A DNA stretch of 64,000 nt from Entomomonas moraniae (GTDB lineage Bacteria > Pseudomonadota > Gammaproteobacteria > Pseudomonadales > Pseudomonadaceae), in assembly GCF_003991975.1 (NCBI RefSeq), contig NZ_CP029822.1:372001-436000 (forward strand), given 5' to 3'. Below the pieces are notes generated by a model that worked only from the letters and a program-made list of their open reading frames with translations, did no database searches and was not told where the DNA came from. The translations under genes were made by a program, and so were the position numbers. Positions 53,115 through 62,900 of this stretch are shown here, piece after piece. How positions within the stretch are numbered: position 1 is the first letter of the stretch; each line of letters starts with the position of its first letter.

Positions 53115-53525
53115 CTAAAGTATGCTAATAAATATTTCAATGTTTCCATTAGGCGAGTATCTTTCGAAATCCAGTGTATAGGCGCGATGAATTTTGTTCT
53201 CTTCTTCAAGTTGCCAGATATTCTGCCATTGAGCAAAAATATTTTCGTGTAAATTGTCTTTTACCTTAAAAATAGAATAAGTTCCTTCTGCGATCAATGG
53301 CTCTTTAGCATTTGTAAGATATGGCATATCAGTTGCTATTGATAATGTGTAATCTCCTTTGTAATTGCTTGCATATTTATGGTAAATACCATAAATATTA
53401 CCAGAGTAACCCGATAGTTTATGATGAGATTTTTTCCAAATATTTTGTATTCTTTCTATTATATTAGGGTCGCTAAAGTTATTTGTTTCGATAGAATCTA
53501 TTATATACAAAGGGGTGTTTATCAT
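53115..53525 (-). CDS. GyrI-like effector-binding domain protein
   Basis: The 136-residue protein has the outline of AraC_E_bind/GyrI proteins: GNIYGIYHKYASNYKGDYTLSIATDMPY, then EGTYSIFKVKDNLHENIFAQWQNIW and the terminal HRAYTLDFERYSPNGNIEIFISI. Such domains bind small hydrophobic molecules, alone or fused to HTH domains; no HTH is present here. The partner is unknown. Confidence 0.8.
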   Translation of the reverse strand: MINTPLYIIDSIETNNFSDPNIIERIQNIWKKSHHKLSGYSGNIYGIYHKYASNYKGDYTLSIATDMPYLTNAKEPLIAEGTYSIFKVKDNLHENIFAQWQNIWQLEEENKIHRAYTLDFERYSPNGNIEIFISIL

Positions 53526-53672
53526 AAGGCACCTTGTGATTTGTAAAATGTATCATTCATCATATCATTTACAAAATAGGTGGTAACTATTTTATTTTGT
53601 TAGTCTTGAGAAAATTTATCAATCTACATAAAAAGAGTTCACGGATTTTTTTATTACATTACCAATGTAAGC

Positions 53673-53700
53673 CTAAAAAGCCCTAGTTAGGGCTTTTTAG
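53673..53700. terminator. Terminator after the uronate operon
   Basis: Perfect 13-bp stem CTAAAAAGCCCTA (53673-53685) / TAGGGCTTTTTAG (53688-53700). It lies 62 bases after the last gene of the minus-strand operon and can act both ways. Confidence 0.75.
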
Positions 53701-53762
53701 TAATTAAGGGTTAATTCACTGTTAGATAATAGTATAGCTTATTTTTAGCATGGGGTATTGTT

Positions 53763-54854
53763 TTATCGTTCATTAGGAACGCTGATGATTTCTACCCAGT
53801 TGGCGTTTTTACCTACGTTGGCTTTGGTTTGTGGTGATAGCCGCCCTGTTTGTTGATTAATGGAGTAGAGGCCTATGTGATTATCTTGTTGGCCTGTGAC
53901 AACCATGTAGTGGCAGCTGGTATCTATTGCAAAGCTTCTGGGTTGTTTTTCTACGGGAAAAGCGCCGATATAGTGGGGTAAGCCCGTTAGTTTGTCGATT
54001 TGAAAAGCACCGATGGTGTTGCTGGTTCGCTCTGCAATGTAGAGGAAGTTGCCATTAGCGGGGAGTTTAATATCGGATGCCCAAATACTGGTGGGTTCGT
54101 CAGCTGGGGTGACTTGATCGCGTCGTTTGCTTTTGTTTAGGTGATTATATTGGCGTGGGAAGTCTGCTATTTCAGCCAAGAAGGTGAGGGCGCCATGGGG
54201 GTTAATTTTATAGCATAACACTGTGGCGGTCATTTCTGTCACGACATAAAGAAAGTGTCCGTCGGGACTGATAGCTATGTGCCTAGGCCCTGAACCTTTG
54301 GGTGTATCAATATACCCTTTGTCGATCGCTGTTAGTTGCCCGTTTTGGTTGTTGAGTTGGTATTGGTGTAGTTTGTCACTGCCGAGACTGGTTGAGTAGA
54401 CAAAACTATTGCGAGGATGAACAACAACGCAGTGGGCATTTAACCCTGTGTTGTAAATAGTGCATGATTCACTGACCTGACCGTTGTTGATGGGCATAAC
54501 AAAGAGTTGGTTGTCGTGATACGAAGCGCTAAGAAGGTATTTCCCTTGTCGATCGGTGGTGATATAGGCCATGCTGGCGGGGAGCCGTGTTTGTGCTATT
54601 TTTTTGAGTTCTGCGTTTGAGTGATCAATTTGGTAGTTGATGAGGTGGTAAGCTTGTGAGCGAATGGCGGCGTAGAGTTGTTTGTTGTCGGGTGATACAG
54701 CCATTGGCATGACTTGGCCGTTTGTGTTGACAGAGCGTAGGTAGCGCAGTTGATCTGTTTTGGTGTCTAGCTGGTAACAATCAATTGAGCTATCATCGGC
54801 ACAGCTTACGTAAACATATGTTGACATATTATGTGTGGGTAGTGGGTGGGTCAT
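53763..54854 (-). CDS. Lactonase-family beta-propeller (Pgl-like)
   Basis: The 363-residue protein has seven-bladed propeller motifs of the YbhE/lactonase family: NGQVMPMAVSPDNKQLYAAI, AHCVVVHPRNSFVYSTSLGSDKLHQYQL, GSGPRHIAISPDGHFLYVVTE, FLYIAERTSNTIGAFQI and QPRSFAIDTSCHYMVVTGQ. The family opens sugar lactones such as 6-phosphogluconolactone. Next to uronate dehydrogenase, it probably hydrolyses the aldarolactone that enzyme makes. The start has AGGAG before ATG 54854. Confidence 0.85.
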   Translation of the reverse strand: MTHPLPTHNMSTYVYVSCADDSSIDCYQLDTKTDQLRYLRSVNTNGQVMPMAVSPDNKQLYAAIRSQAYHLINYQIDHSNAELKKIAQTRLPASMAYITTDRQGKYLLSASYHDNQLFVMPINNGQVSESCTIYNTGLNAHCVVVHPRNSFVYSTSLGSDKLHQYQLNNQNGQLTAIDKGYIDTPKGSGPRHIAISPDGHFLYVVTEMTATVLCYKINPHGALTFLAEIADFPRQYNHLNKSKRRDQVTPADEPTSIWASDIKLPANGNFLYIAERTSNTIGAFQIDKLTGLPHYIGAFPVEKQPRSFAIDTSCHYMVVTGQQDNHIGLYSINQQTGRLSPQTKANVGKNANWVEIISVPNER

Positions 54855-54908
54855 GTCTTTCTCCTAATGCGCTCAATTGATTGTGTCGAGGGTTAACGCT
54901 TTATAAAA

Positions 54909-55715
54909 TCATTTGTCGTCTGGCATTGCTGCCGCGAAATTGCCCCCTTGGAATTTGTAAAGCGCATGGTCTGGGTCGGTATCAGGTAGTTTAGCTAGTA
55001 CTATTTCTCTGTAGTGGCCGGCATTGTCTTTAGGTGCATAGCCTAGGAAACTTGCTTTGCTGTTATCCCAGTATTGTTGATCGTTATTTGAAGCGCCATA
55101 GATGACAGCGAAGCCAACGCGTGGCGTGGTTAGGCTTTTAACAATGAGTTGGGTTAGGTCGTCAAACGATAACCAAGTGGCTAGCATACGGCGATCGGTA
55201 GGTTCTGCATAGCAGGAGCCAATGCGGATATTGACAGACTCTATTTTGAATTTATCGTAATAGTAGCTACCTAAGTCTTCAACAAAGCATTTGCTTAGGC
55301 CGTAAAAACTATCTGGGCGGTGCATTGCTTCAGTGTCTATTACTTCGGTTGATTTATAAAAGCCAATGGCATGGTTTGAGCTGGCGTATATAACGCGTTT
55401 AACGCCTTGTTTGCGAGCAGCCTCGTATATATTATGGCTGCCGACAATGTTGGAGTGTACGATGGAGTGGAAATCACTTTCTACAGGAATACCGCCAAAG
55501 TGGATAATCATGTCTACATCTTTTACCATCGATAAAACGGCATCAAAATCAGCTAGATCGCATTGAACGATTTCTTCGTGTGGCGCTGCTTTTCCCATAG
55601 CATTGATATCGGATAGTCGTAATATATCTGCATAGTCTCTTAAATTATTACGTAGTACTGTACCTAGCGCACCTGCTGCGCCTGTAATTAGTAATCGCTT
55701 AAATTGCTTCGCCAT
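54909..55715 (-). CDS. udh: Uronate dehydrogenase (NAD-dependent epimerase fold)
   Basis: The 268-residue SDR protein starts LLITGAAGALGTVLRNNL, with DMIIHFGGIPVESDFHSIVHSNIVGSHNIYEAAR, the YGLSKCFVEDL active-site Tyr-Lys, and SVNIRIGSCYAEPTDRRMLATWLS. These fit uronate dehydrogenases, which oxidise D-glucuronate or D-galacturonate at C1 to aldarolactones with NAD. The neighbouring hexuronate-type transporter and lactonase fit that role. It is 54 bases upstream of the lactonase gene. Confidence 0.88.
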   Translation of the reverse strand: MAKQFKRLLITGAAGALGTVLRNNLRDYADILRLSDINAMGKAAPHEEIVQCDLADFDAVLSMVKDVDMIIHFGGIPVESDFHSIVHSNIVGSHNIYEAARKQGVKRVIYASSNHAIGFYKSTEVIDTEAMHRPDSFYGLSKCFVEDLGSYYYDKFKIESVNIRIGSCYAEPTDRRMLATWLSFDDLTQLIVKSLTTPRVGFAVIYGASNNDQQYWDNSKASFLGYAPKDNAGHYREIVLAKLPDTDPDHALYKFQGGNFAAAMPDDK

Positions 55716-55751
55716 AATAAACTCCTATAATTTTTAAAAAAAATCATATGG

Positions 55752-56633
55752 TTAAGTTGTGATTAGCTCAATTATAAAACCTAATGTTATTGGTGGTTGG
55801 TTCATTAAACATTGTACAGGCTCAGTAATACGCGCTGTTTCAACACAAACCATTGTTTTGTAACCATCTGCGTCCATGTCATGTATCAGTTGGCATTTTT
55901 TATGCCACGGATTCCATACAACGAGATCAGATGCATTCAAATGATTAATGTGAATAGAGTGATGTATATCGTTTATTATTGTCATGGGATCAGGTGAAGT
56001 ATAGATACGATCAACCATTTCATTAATAGTTAGTTGACCCTCTTTTTGCGGTATTTTACCGGTTATAAAGCGCTCTTGATAATCCACCCCTAGGCCGGTA
56101 ATTAGAATATTTGAAATATTAGACACATTAAAGTAGCTGTGTAGCGCCGAAGTGACCATTAGGTTTTCAGCTTGCATTTGTAATTGTAAACCGCAAGAGT
56201 CTGAGCTTAGTTCAAGTGTAAGCTCTAAAGAAAAAGACTGGCCAATATAGTGATTAGTTTCATCTGAATTTGTTAGTTGTAATTTTAGTCTTACGCCGTC
56301 ATCTTCCTCTTTAGTTTCAATTAGTTTCCAATCGAGTAACCTTGCGAAACCGTGGAAAGGCTCACCAAAATCTGCAAAATTCGGCCAGCAAATAGGAACG
56401 CCACCACGGATGGGGTTATGTTTAGTGAAAAGCGTCTTTTCACTTAACCAAATGACTCTGGTATTAGCTTGCGTTGGTTGCCAATGAAGTAGTTGCGCTC
56501 CTTGCAATGAAATAATGGCTTCACACGCTTTGTGTTTAACAACGAGTAAGCTTAGTTCTCCAAAAGTTACCAATGATAAAGCAGAACTAATTTGTTGCTT
56601 TATGGGTGAGTTTAAAATTTGCTCGATAAGCAA
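55752..56633 (-). CDS. D-hexose-6-phosphate mutarotase / aldose 1-epimerase
   Basis: The 293-residue YeaD-like protein has ISLQGAQLLHWQPT, GVPICWPNFADFGEPFHGFAR, LHSYFNVSNI with a catalytic His, and VVWNPWHKKC. It converts alpha and beta sugar anomers. In this operon it may supply the ring anomer that uronate dehydrogenase uses, or act on hexuronates directly; that is an inference from position. It is 36 bases upstream of udh. Confidence 0.88.
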   Translation of the reverse strand: MLIEQILNSPIKQQISSALSLVTFGELSLLVVKHKACEAIISLQGAQLLHWQPTQANTRVIWLSEKTLFTKHNPIRGGVPICWPNFADFGEPFHGFARLLDWKLIETKEEDDGVRLKLQLTNSDETNHYIGQSFSLELTLELSSDSCGLQLQMQAENLMVTSALHSYFNVSNISNILITGLGVDYQERFITGKIPQKEGQLTINEMVDRIYTSPDPMTIINDIHHSIHINHLNASDLVVWNPWHKKCQLIHDMDADGYKTMVCVETARITEPVQCLMNQPPITLGFIIELITT

Positions 56634-56681
56634 TTTCTATCTCCTTAAATCAAAATAATGATCGTTGATAACTCCTCGGTA

Positions 56682-57959
56682 CTACACAGTCTTTGGGGAC
56701 TGTTTGGGTGTTTGTAGTATTGTCCACACGGCTACTACGGCCAAAAGATCTAAGATAGATAAGATAACAAATAAAGGGCTAAAGCCGATGGTATCAGCCA
56801 ACGCGCCAACAATTAATGCAAAAATAGTGCTTGCTAGCCAAGCCGACATTCCTGTAAAACCGTTTGCTGTTGCGACTTCGTTACGACCAAAAACATCGGA
56901 TGATAGTGTGATGAGTGCTCCGGATAATGCTTGGTGCGCAAATCCACCAATACATAATAAGCCAATTGCCACATAAGGGCTAGTAAATAAACCAATTAAG
57001 CCTGGGCCAATCATTAACACGCCGCCAACAGTCACCACTAGCTTGCGTGAAGTCACTAAGCCAACTTTAAAGTGTTTTTGGAAAAAAGGCGACATATAAC
57101 CGCCCAATACACAGCCTGCATCTGCGAATAGCATGGGTAACCATGCAAATATCGCAATTGCTTTAAGGTCAAACCCGTAGGCTTTCATCATGAAAATAGG
57201 AATCCATGCATTAAACGTTCCCCACGCGGGTTCGGCCAAAAATCGGGGGAGGGCGATTCCCCAAAAACGTCGTGTTTGAATGATTGTTAAGATGGGCATC
57301 TTTTGCTTATTTTCGATAGAGTGTGAAGCCTCTTGGCCGGAGAGAATATACTCTTTTTCTTCAGCCGATAAATATTTTTGCTCACGAGGGGTTCTATAAA
57401 TAATTAACCATGCAATAGACCAGATAAAACTTAACACACCGCATAAAATAAAAGCCATTTCCCAACTATGAAACCAAATAGCCCAAGCAACGACAGGGGG
57501 GGCTAGCATTGCACCAATGGAAGAACCTAAATTAAACCAACCCACGGCGACTGATCTTTCTTTTGCGGGGAACCATTCACTTGAAGCTTTTAGGCCTGCG
57601 GGAATCATCGCCGCTTCAGTAGCACCTACGGCTGCTCGGCTAGCGGCCAAACCAACCCAGCCTGTCGTACCAGCAGAACCCATACAGCAAATGGCCCATA
57701 ACCCTGCAAAGATGGCATAACCAAAGCGAGAGCCTAACAAATCGAGTACATAACCCGCTACTGGTTGCATAATGGTGTAGCACATTGAATAAGCGGCTAC
57801 GATATAAGAGTATTCTTGTGTGGTTAGCCCAAATCCACTTTCAGGTTTCATTAACTCCGTTGCAACAACGGCGACAGAATTTCGAGTTAAATAACCGAGG
57901 ATAGTCCCTATGGTAACCAACGTAATCATATACCATCTTAACCCCTTGACTCTTTTCAT
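56682..57959 (-). CDS. MFS transporter, hexuronate/aldarate (ACS) type
   Basis: The 425-residue permease has twelve membrane segments and ACS-family marks: LRWYMITLVTIGTILGYLTRNSVAVVATEL, GSRFGYAIFAGLWAICCMGS, AASRAAVGATEAAMIPAGLKASSEWFPAKERSVAVG and FLAEPAWGTFNAWIPIFM. Members such as ExuT and GudP carry hexuronates or aldarates with H+. It is first in the operon with mutarotase, uronate dehydrogenase and lactonase, all on the minus strand. Confidence 0.9.
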   Translation of the reverse strand: MKRVKGLRWYMITLVTIGTILGYLTRNSVAVVATELMKPESGFGLTTQEYSYIVAAYSMCYTIMQPVAGYVLDLLGSRFGYAIFAGLWAICCMGSAGTTGWVGLAASRAAVGATEAAMIPAGLKASSEWFPAKERSVAVGWFNLGSSIGAMLAPPVVAWAIWFHSWEMAFILCGVLSFIWSIAWLIIYRTPREQKYLSAEEKEYILSGQEASHSIENKQKMPILTIIQTRRFWGIALPRFLAEPAWGTFNAWIPIFMMKAYGFDLKAIAIFAWLPMLFADAGCVLGGYMSPFFQKHFKVGLVTSRKLVVTVGGVLMIGPGLIGLFTSPYVAIGLLCIGGFAHQALSGALITLSSDVFGRNEVATANGFTGMSAWLASTIFALIVGALADTIGFSPLFVILSILDLLAVVAVWTILQTPKQSPKTV

Positions 57960-58563
57960 AGTTTCTCCTTAACTTAAGATAGAGGGTTCTGTAATAATAT
58001 ATTTCTACTTCATGGCATTTAACTATAAATAAAACGAGATAGCATTGGGCAAGTTAATGAAAAATCACTGTATAAAATGGGCAATTACACATAATTAGGT
58101 TAGAAATGGACGACTTATTTACACTTCTTGTTTAAACAATCATCTAAAACTTATAAGGAGCTTTATCTGCAATTCCCTTGTGAAGTCTAAGGGTATTATC
58201 ATGCTGGATAAATTATTAGTCTTATTTTTTTATATCACAACGTATTGCAATTATTTTCTCAAATGACAGCAAAAAATGCGAGTATTTTTTTACCTCATTG
58301 GCACAAAGTGAGTGTATCGATATAAAAAAACCGCCCTTAAAGGCGGCTTGTTGTAAGGGTAGGTCATAATGTTGAGCCTTTTTCTTCTTCTATTCAATCA
58401 TACCTGTGCTTTACTCATTGCTTGTCTTGCCTATTTCCTTGTGCAATACCTTTGCATGTGCATAGTATCTTTATAATTGCGCTGGTTGACTTTTGTATGA
58501 GCATTATAGACTATTAAATTGTATTGTAGGGGTAAAGATGGATTTTAGGTTAAGAGGTTTTCG
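57960..58563. other. Long intergenic region upstream of the uronate operon
   Basis: About 600 bases with no gene. The right part has TTGACT and TATAGA-type elements (58481-58512) suiting a promoter for the plus-strand gene at 58564. A terminator hairpin lies near 58331. The promoter of the uronate operon must also be here; no operator palindrome stands out. Confidence 0.45.
58322..58349 (-). terminator. Orphan terminator, minus strand
   Basis: CCGCC (58331-58335) / GGCGG (58342-58346) hairpin; on the minus strand it is followed by seven T. No minus-strand gene precedes it within the intergenic region, so a small RNA or a decayed gene could end here. Confidence 0.55.
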
Positions 58564-59061
58564 GTGAGTAATAAGCTAAAAATAATCAATGATATGATGT
58601 TCTGTGCAAGGCTCTCTTTCATCGTGTATATAAAATATATCATTATTAATATCATTGCATTTTGTGTGATGGGGGCTTTCTTTTTCTTTTCGGGGCTGAG
58701 TGCGGGCGCATTTAAATTAATCATCACGCTAGTATCGATAGTGTATTGGTTTTTTGTGATCTTGGGTGTAGAGCGGGTTAAGATTTATGCCAATAAACAA
58801 GGTATATGGGCATTTTATGGTGTTTTTCCATGGCAAAAGCGAGTGCATAAAATTGAGTGGTCTAATTTAGAAGATGCTCTCTATGTCCCTAGTGTTATAG
58901 GGTGGATACTCCAAAGCTATACGATAAAATTAGACTCTCGTTTATTAAATGAACATGAAATTACTATCCCTTATGTTTGGCGCGGTAAACAGTTTATAGA
59001 AAAAATCAACCAAGCCCGTTTAGCAAAGGCACACCCGCTAGAGGCAGAGGATCAACAATAA
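58564..59061 (+). CDS. Membrane protein with PH-like domain, paralogue 2
   Basis: Starting at GTG 58564, the 165-residue protein has two membrane helices (YIIINIIAFCVMGAFFFFS, IITLVSIVYWFFVIL) and a C-terminal PH-like domain: VKIYANKQGIWAFYGVFPWQKRVHKIEWSNLEDALYV, SYTIKLDSR, PYVWRGKQFIEKIN. It is the paralogue of 50506-51021. Neither copy has a recognised function. A shared terminator separates it from the next minus-strand gene. Confidence 0.65.
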   Translation: MSNKLKIINDMMFCARLSFIVYIKYIIINIIAFCVMGAFFFFSGLSAGAFKLIITLVSIVYWFFVILGVERVKIYANKQGIWAFYGVFPWQKRVHKIEWSNLEDALYVPSVIGWILQSYTIKLDSRLLNEHEITIPYVWRGKQFIEKINQARLAKAHPLEAEDQQ

Positions 59062-59073
59062 ATGACGCCTAAA

Positions 59074-59097
59074 AAAGCCAATCAAACGATTGGCTTT
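59074..59097. terminator. Bidirectional terminator
   Basis: AAAGCCAATC (59074-59083) / GATTGGCTTT (59088-59097) with AAAC loop, between convergent genes. Confidence 0.8.
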
Positions 59098-59116
59098 AAA
59101 GCAAACAATATTAACA

Positions 59117-59548
59117 TCATTGTTTTAGCATTAGGCGATAGGCATTTGGGTTTAGCTCGTGTAAGAGGGTGAGCGCATCGTTTAACAACAAGCTAGAGGC
59201 AGAGGCAACGGCGTAGAGCGTTTGAGCTTCAGCATTTTTAGTCGCGCCAAATACTTCCAATAAATGAAGGGCGGCTTTAATGCGCGAGGTAGCACAATCA
59301 AAAATCGCTTGGCGCGGTGCATTGGCATTATAATACAACACAAACTCATGCCCACATTGTGAGATAAGATTTAACGGAATATAACAAGGTGCTTTTTTAA
59401 TCCCAAAGCTTGTGTTTTTTGCATGGTTGTGTGATTGATTGGTTTTGTTTTTATTGCTTGCTCGGGGTTTAGCTTTTTTGATGGTTTGCGTTTTAGCGTT
59501 GGTTTCTTCTGCGTTAACGGGTTTTTCAATTTCCATTGAGTCAGTCAT
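59117..59548 (-). CDS. DUF3077-like small protein, copy B (leader-associated)
   Basis: From ATG 59548 (AGGAG eight bases before) the 143-residue protein has a Lys/Asn-rich start and the conserved helical half: CYIPLNLISQCGHEFVLYYNANAPRQAIFDCATSRIKAALHLL and LLLNDALTLLHELNP. It is a paralogue of 41046-41429 and has the same leader. The SIR2 gene starts divergently on the other side of the leader. Function unknown; the pairing with defence genes suggests a regulatory or immunity role. Confidence 0.7.
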   Translation of the reverse strand: MTDSMEIEKPVNAEETNAKTQTIKKAKPRASNKNKTNQSHNHAKNTSFGIKKAPCYIPLNLISQCGHEFVLYYNANAPRQAIFDCATSRIKAALHLLEVFGATKNAEAQTLYAVASASSLLLNDALTLLHELNPNAYRLMLKQ

Positions 59549-59794
59549 TGTGTCCACTCCTGTACCTTTCCAATTGAAGGCCTCCCAAAAAAAAGGGAGG
59601 CGGAACTGTGCACAGGTTGGTCGACCGCAAACCCAAAGGAAACGGCACACCTTTCGGTGTCCCGCGCACAGCCCGCCATGAAATACAGGCGAAACTACGC
59701 TATCTGCGGATTAAAAGATTAATCGCAGCTTTGGGTTTGAATGGGCGACCAAGCCCATGCCATAGATTTTGCTACAGCCCCCCTATTGTATAGG
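59549..59794 (-). ncRNA. Conserved structured 5' leader, copy B
   Basis: Same blocks as copy A, with an extra ~50 bases (about 59700-59752). CCTCCC/GGGAGG stem (59581-59600), CTGTGCACAG palindrome (59606-59615) and a hairpin at 59647-59660 with a GAAA loop on the minus strand where copy A has UUCG. CTATACAATAG near 59783-59793 may be the -10 of the promoter, with TTGTCG upstream as -35. Confidence 0.65.
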
Positions 59795-59983
59795 GAGTTA
59801 ATTACTCTCGACAAGTTATTTCCAATAGACTTATTTTTTATCACAACAAGATAAAGAGAAATGTGTATTTAATTTATTTTTATAATACTTAAGTATAGGA
59901 TTTCTTATACTTAAGCATAGTTATATTGTGAATAATATTTTAATTTAACTTATATTGTTTTTTAAGTCTTGAGGATAAGTAAG

Positions 59984-62900
59984 ATGCCTACTAATAATGA
60001 GATGTATTATCAAGCTATTAAAAAAGCATTAGAGGATGGTAATGCGGCGGTGATGGTAGGTGCCGGATTTAGCCTTAATGCAGGGAATGGTGAAAAATTA
60101 GCACTTTGGAAAAATATTGTTAAAGTGATGCACGATAGATTAGAGCCAGATAATAATGAGCCCGCAGAGACTTTGATGTCTAGAGCTATGCAGATAGGCC
60201 AGCAATTTGAGGAAATATTTGGACGCTCTGAGTTGGATACTATTCTTAAAAATTTAATACCAGATGATAGCGTTTATCCTAGTGACTTGCACAAAAAGTT
60301 ATTAGAGCTTCCTTGGACTGAAATACTGACCACGAATTATGATACGCTATTAGAGAGGGCCGCTACTCAAATTGTAAATCCCCCTCATTATACTGTGGCT
60401 ACTAGGGAAGATATTCCTCGCTCGAAAATGTTAAAAAGACGTCGTATTGTTAAGTTAAATGGTTCTTTTCCTAGTCATCGTCCTTTTATTTTTACTGAGG
60501 AGGATTTTCGTAAATATGATACTGAGTTTGCACCTTTTGTTAACTTGGTTAGGCAGGTTCTTTTTGAAAATATACTTTGCTTAGTTGGTTTTTCTGGAGA
60601 TGATCCTAACTTTTTGAATTGGATCGGTTGGGTGAAGGATATGCTTAAAAAACATAAACTTCCTATTTATTTTATCACTGATAAACAGCCAAGTGTTGCT
60701 CAACAAAAACTTCTAGAAACTAGAGGTATTACGATTGTAACTTTACCTGTATTAGAAGGTAGTAAAAATGATTATGCAGGAAAATATGCTGAGTTTCTTA
60801 AAAAGATAAAGCCAGCCCCATACAATGTTAATGACTTATGGGAACTTGAGCTCGTAATTAATGAGGGATATGCTAAGAATATAGATGAAAAGAAAAAAAA
60901 TTTAATAAATGTTTGTATTGCCGTTATAAAAGTGCATGAAAAATATCCGCATTGGTTGATTGCCCCTCGAGCGGAGCGAGAAAAATTACAGTTAAGATAT
61001 AAAGTCCCAAAATATTGGTATTCAGATGATGTATTGGATGATTTAGTAGAAAATGACCCTATTCTTGGCGTTATCATTTTTTCAGAACATGCATGGTGTT
61101 ATGATATTTTGTTACTCCCATTATATGATGGTTATGCAGAAGTGTGTTTGAAGCTATTAGAGCAAACTGTTTCAACCGATATCGAAAGATTTAAAAGTGA
61201 AATAGATAAAGAAAAAAATAAGATTCTAAAAGATCTTCAAGCAGATACCTCTAAAAAATTTCATAAATATTGGTGTTATTTGGCTTTAGCTCTTTTGCGT
61301 TGGTGCCGTGAGGAATCTAAAAGAGAGAGTTTTGAAAAAATAAAAAAACTTATCAAAGATAATCTATATGCGAGAGGTGACCCCTCTTTATGCGATGAAT
61401 GTGTATATGAGGAAGCATTATTTAATCTTTATGAGGGATATAAAGAAAAAGCTTATGAGTTATTGAGTAATTGGCAGCCTAAAAGTGATGACGGCTTTAT
61501 ATATGTCAAGAAAGGTGCTCTGTTAAGTGAGTTAGGTGAAAAATTAAGTAAAGCTATTGCTATTTGTATAGAAGGGTTGCAAAAAATACGCTTATTAAGC
61601 AGAATAGACAGTAGAAATATGCGTTATATCTCAAGCGAAGCATGGGCTTGCCTTATTATAAATAACCTTTATTTAGCTAAATACAATGATTTTAGTGGTA
61701 ATGATGATGAGGAACATGAAAGAGAAGAAATAGAAATTGAACAGAGATTATTTCAGTTGGCGAACTGTGGATATGATTCCATAGGGGAGTATGAGAAGAT
61801 TATTGCTGATTTAAATCATGAAGATAGACAGCATAAAATACGCGCAGCTTTTGCATGGTTAACTTTAGCCGAACGATGTGGGCTTACTCCCATAATAAGT
61901 AATAATTCCTATGATAAAAAAAGTTATATTGTTGCGGCATGGTGGATGCAGTTTAATGATTCTATACCTAGAATAGTCAATATTCTTTTACGTATTAGGG
62001 CTAGTGAGGTTTTAAATGCTTATACGGAGTCTAAAGAGCGCTATACAACAGGTTGGTTTTCAGCTTATCAGGTTGCGTCAATTAAGCAAACTACCCTGCA
62101 GAGATTATGTGATAATTTTATAGGACGAATTAGTGATATTGTAGAGGTATATTTTAATAGGTCTGATAATTTTAATAAATTCAATAATATCAATGTTAAT
62201 AAGCATAACGTTCAATCAAGCGATTTAAAATTACTATTGGGCTTATTTGAGCGATTTGTTGCTTGTATAATTGATGAAGATATTATTTGTAAGTTTGCAG
62301 AAAAGTTAATAAGTTGGCATAGCGCTGATAAATTATGGCGCTGTGGGCTTGAATGGGCTGCCTTTTCAAAAGCACTGAAGAGTTGTATTGACAGTGTTTC
62401 GATGCAGAAAAAAATTGTATTGCTACAGCGAGTTTTTTGCTTGCCTGTCTGCCCTCCCATAGATCGATTAAATAGACATGGGCAAGTGAATTTAAATAAT
62501 TGGTTATTGTTTATTCCTGATATTTTGCCCAAAAATATTCCAGAAAATATTAAACCTATTCGGGCGTTAATTAATAAAGTTGATGAGCTGATAGAGATAG
62601 TTAAAGAGAAGATAAAAAATAAGTCGAATGGTGCGCAGGAGATTATTGATGAGTCAATAGGAAATACAGATCAATGGATTGGAAACTTCTTAACTCAAGA
62701 TGATTATATAAACCCTATGAGTTGTGTATGGTCTCGTTTGTATAATATTAAAAACTTGAAGCTTATGCCTGAAAAACAGCAACAAGAATTAGCCGATAGT
62801 ATTTTTAGGGAAGGAAATGATGAGTGGCCTTTGTTAGAAGGTATGCAAGGTTGGGTGGCTTACCAGTGGGATAAAGATAATCTAGATATACAATTACGTT

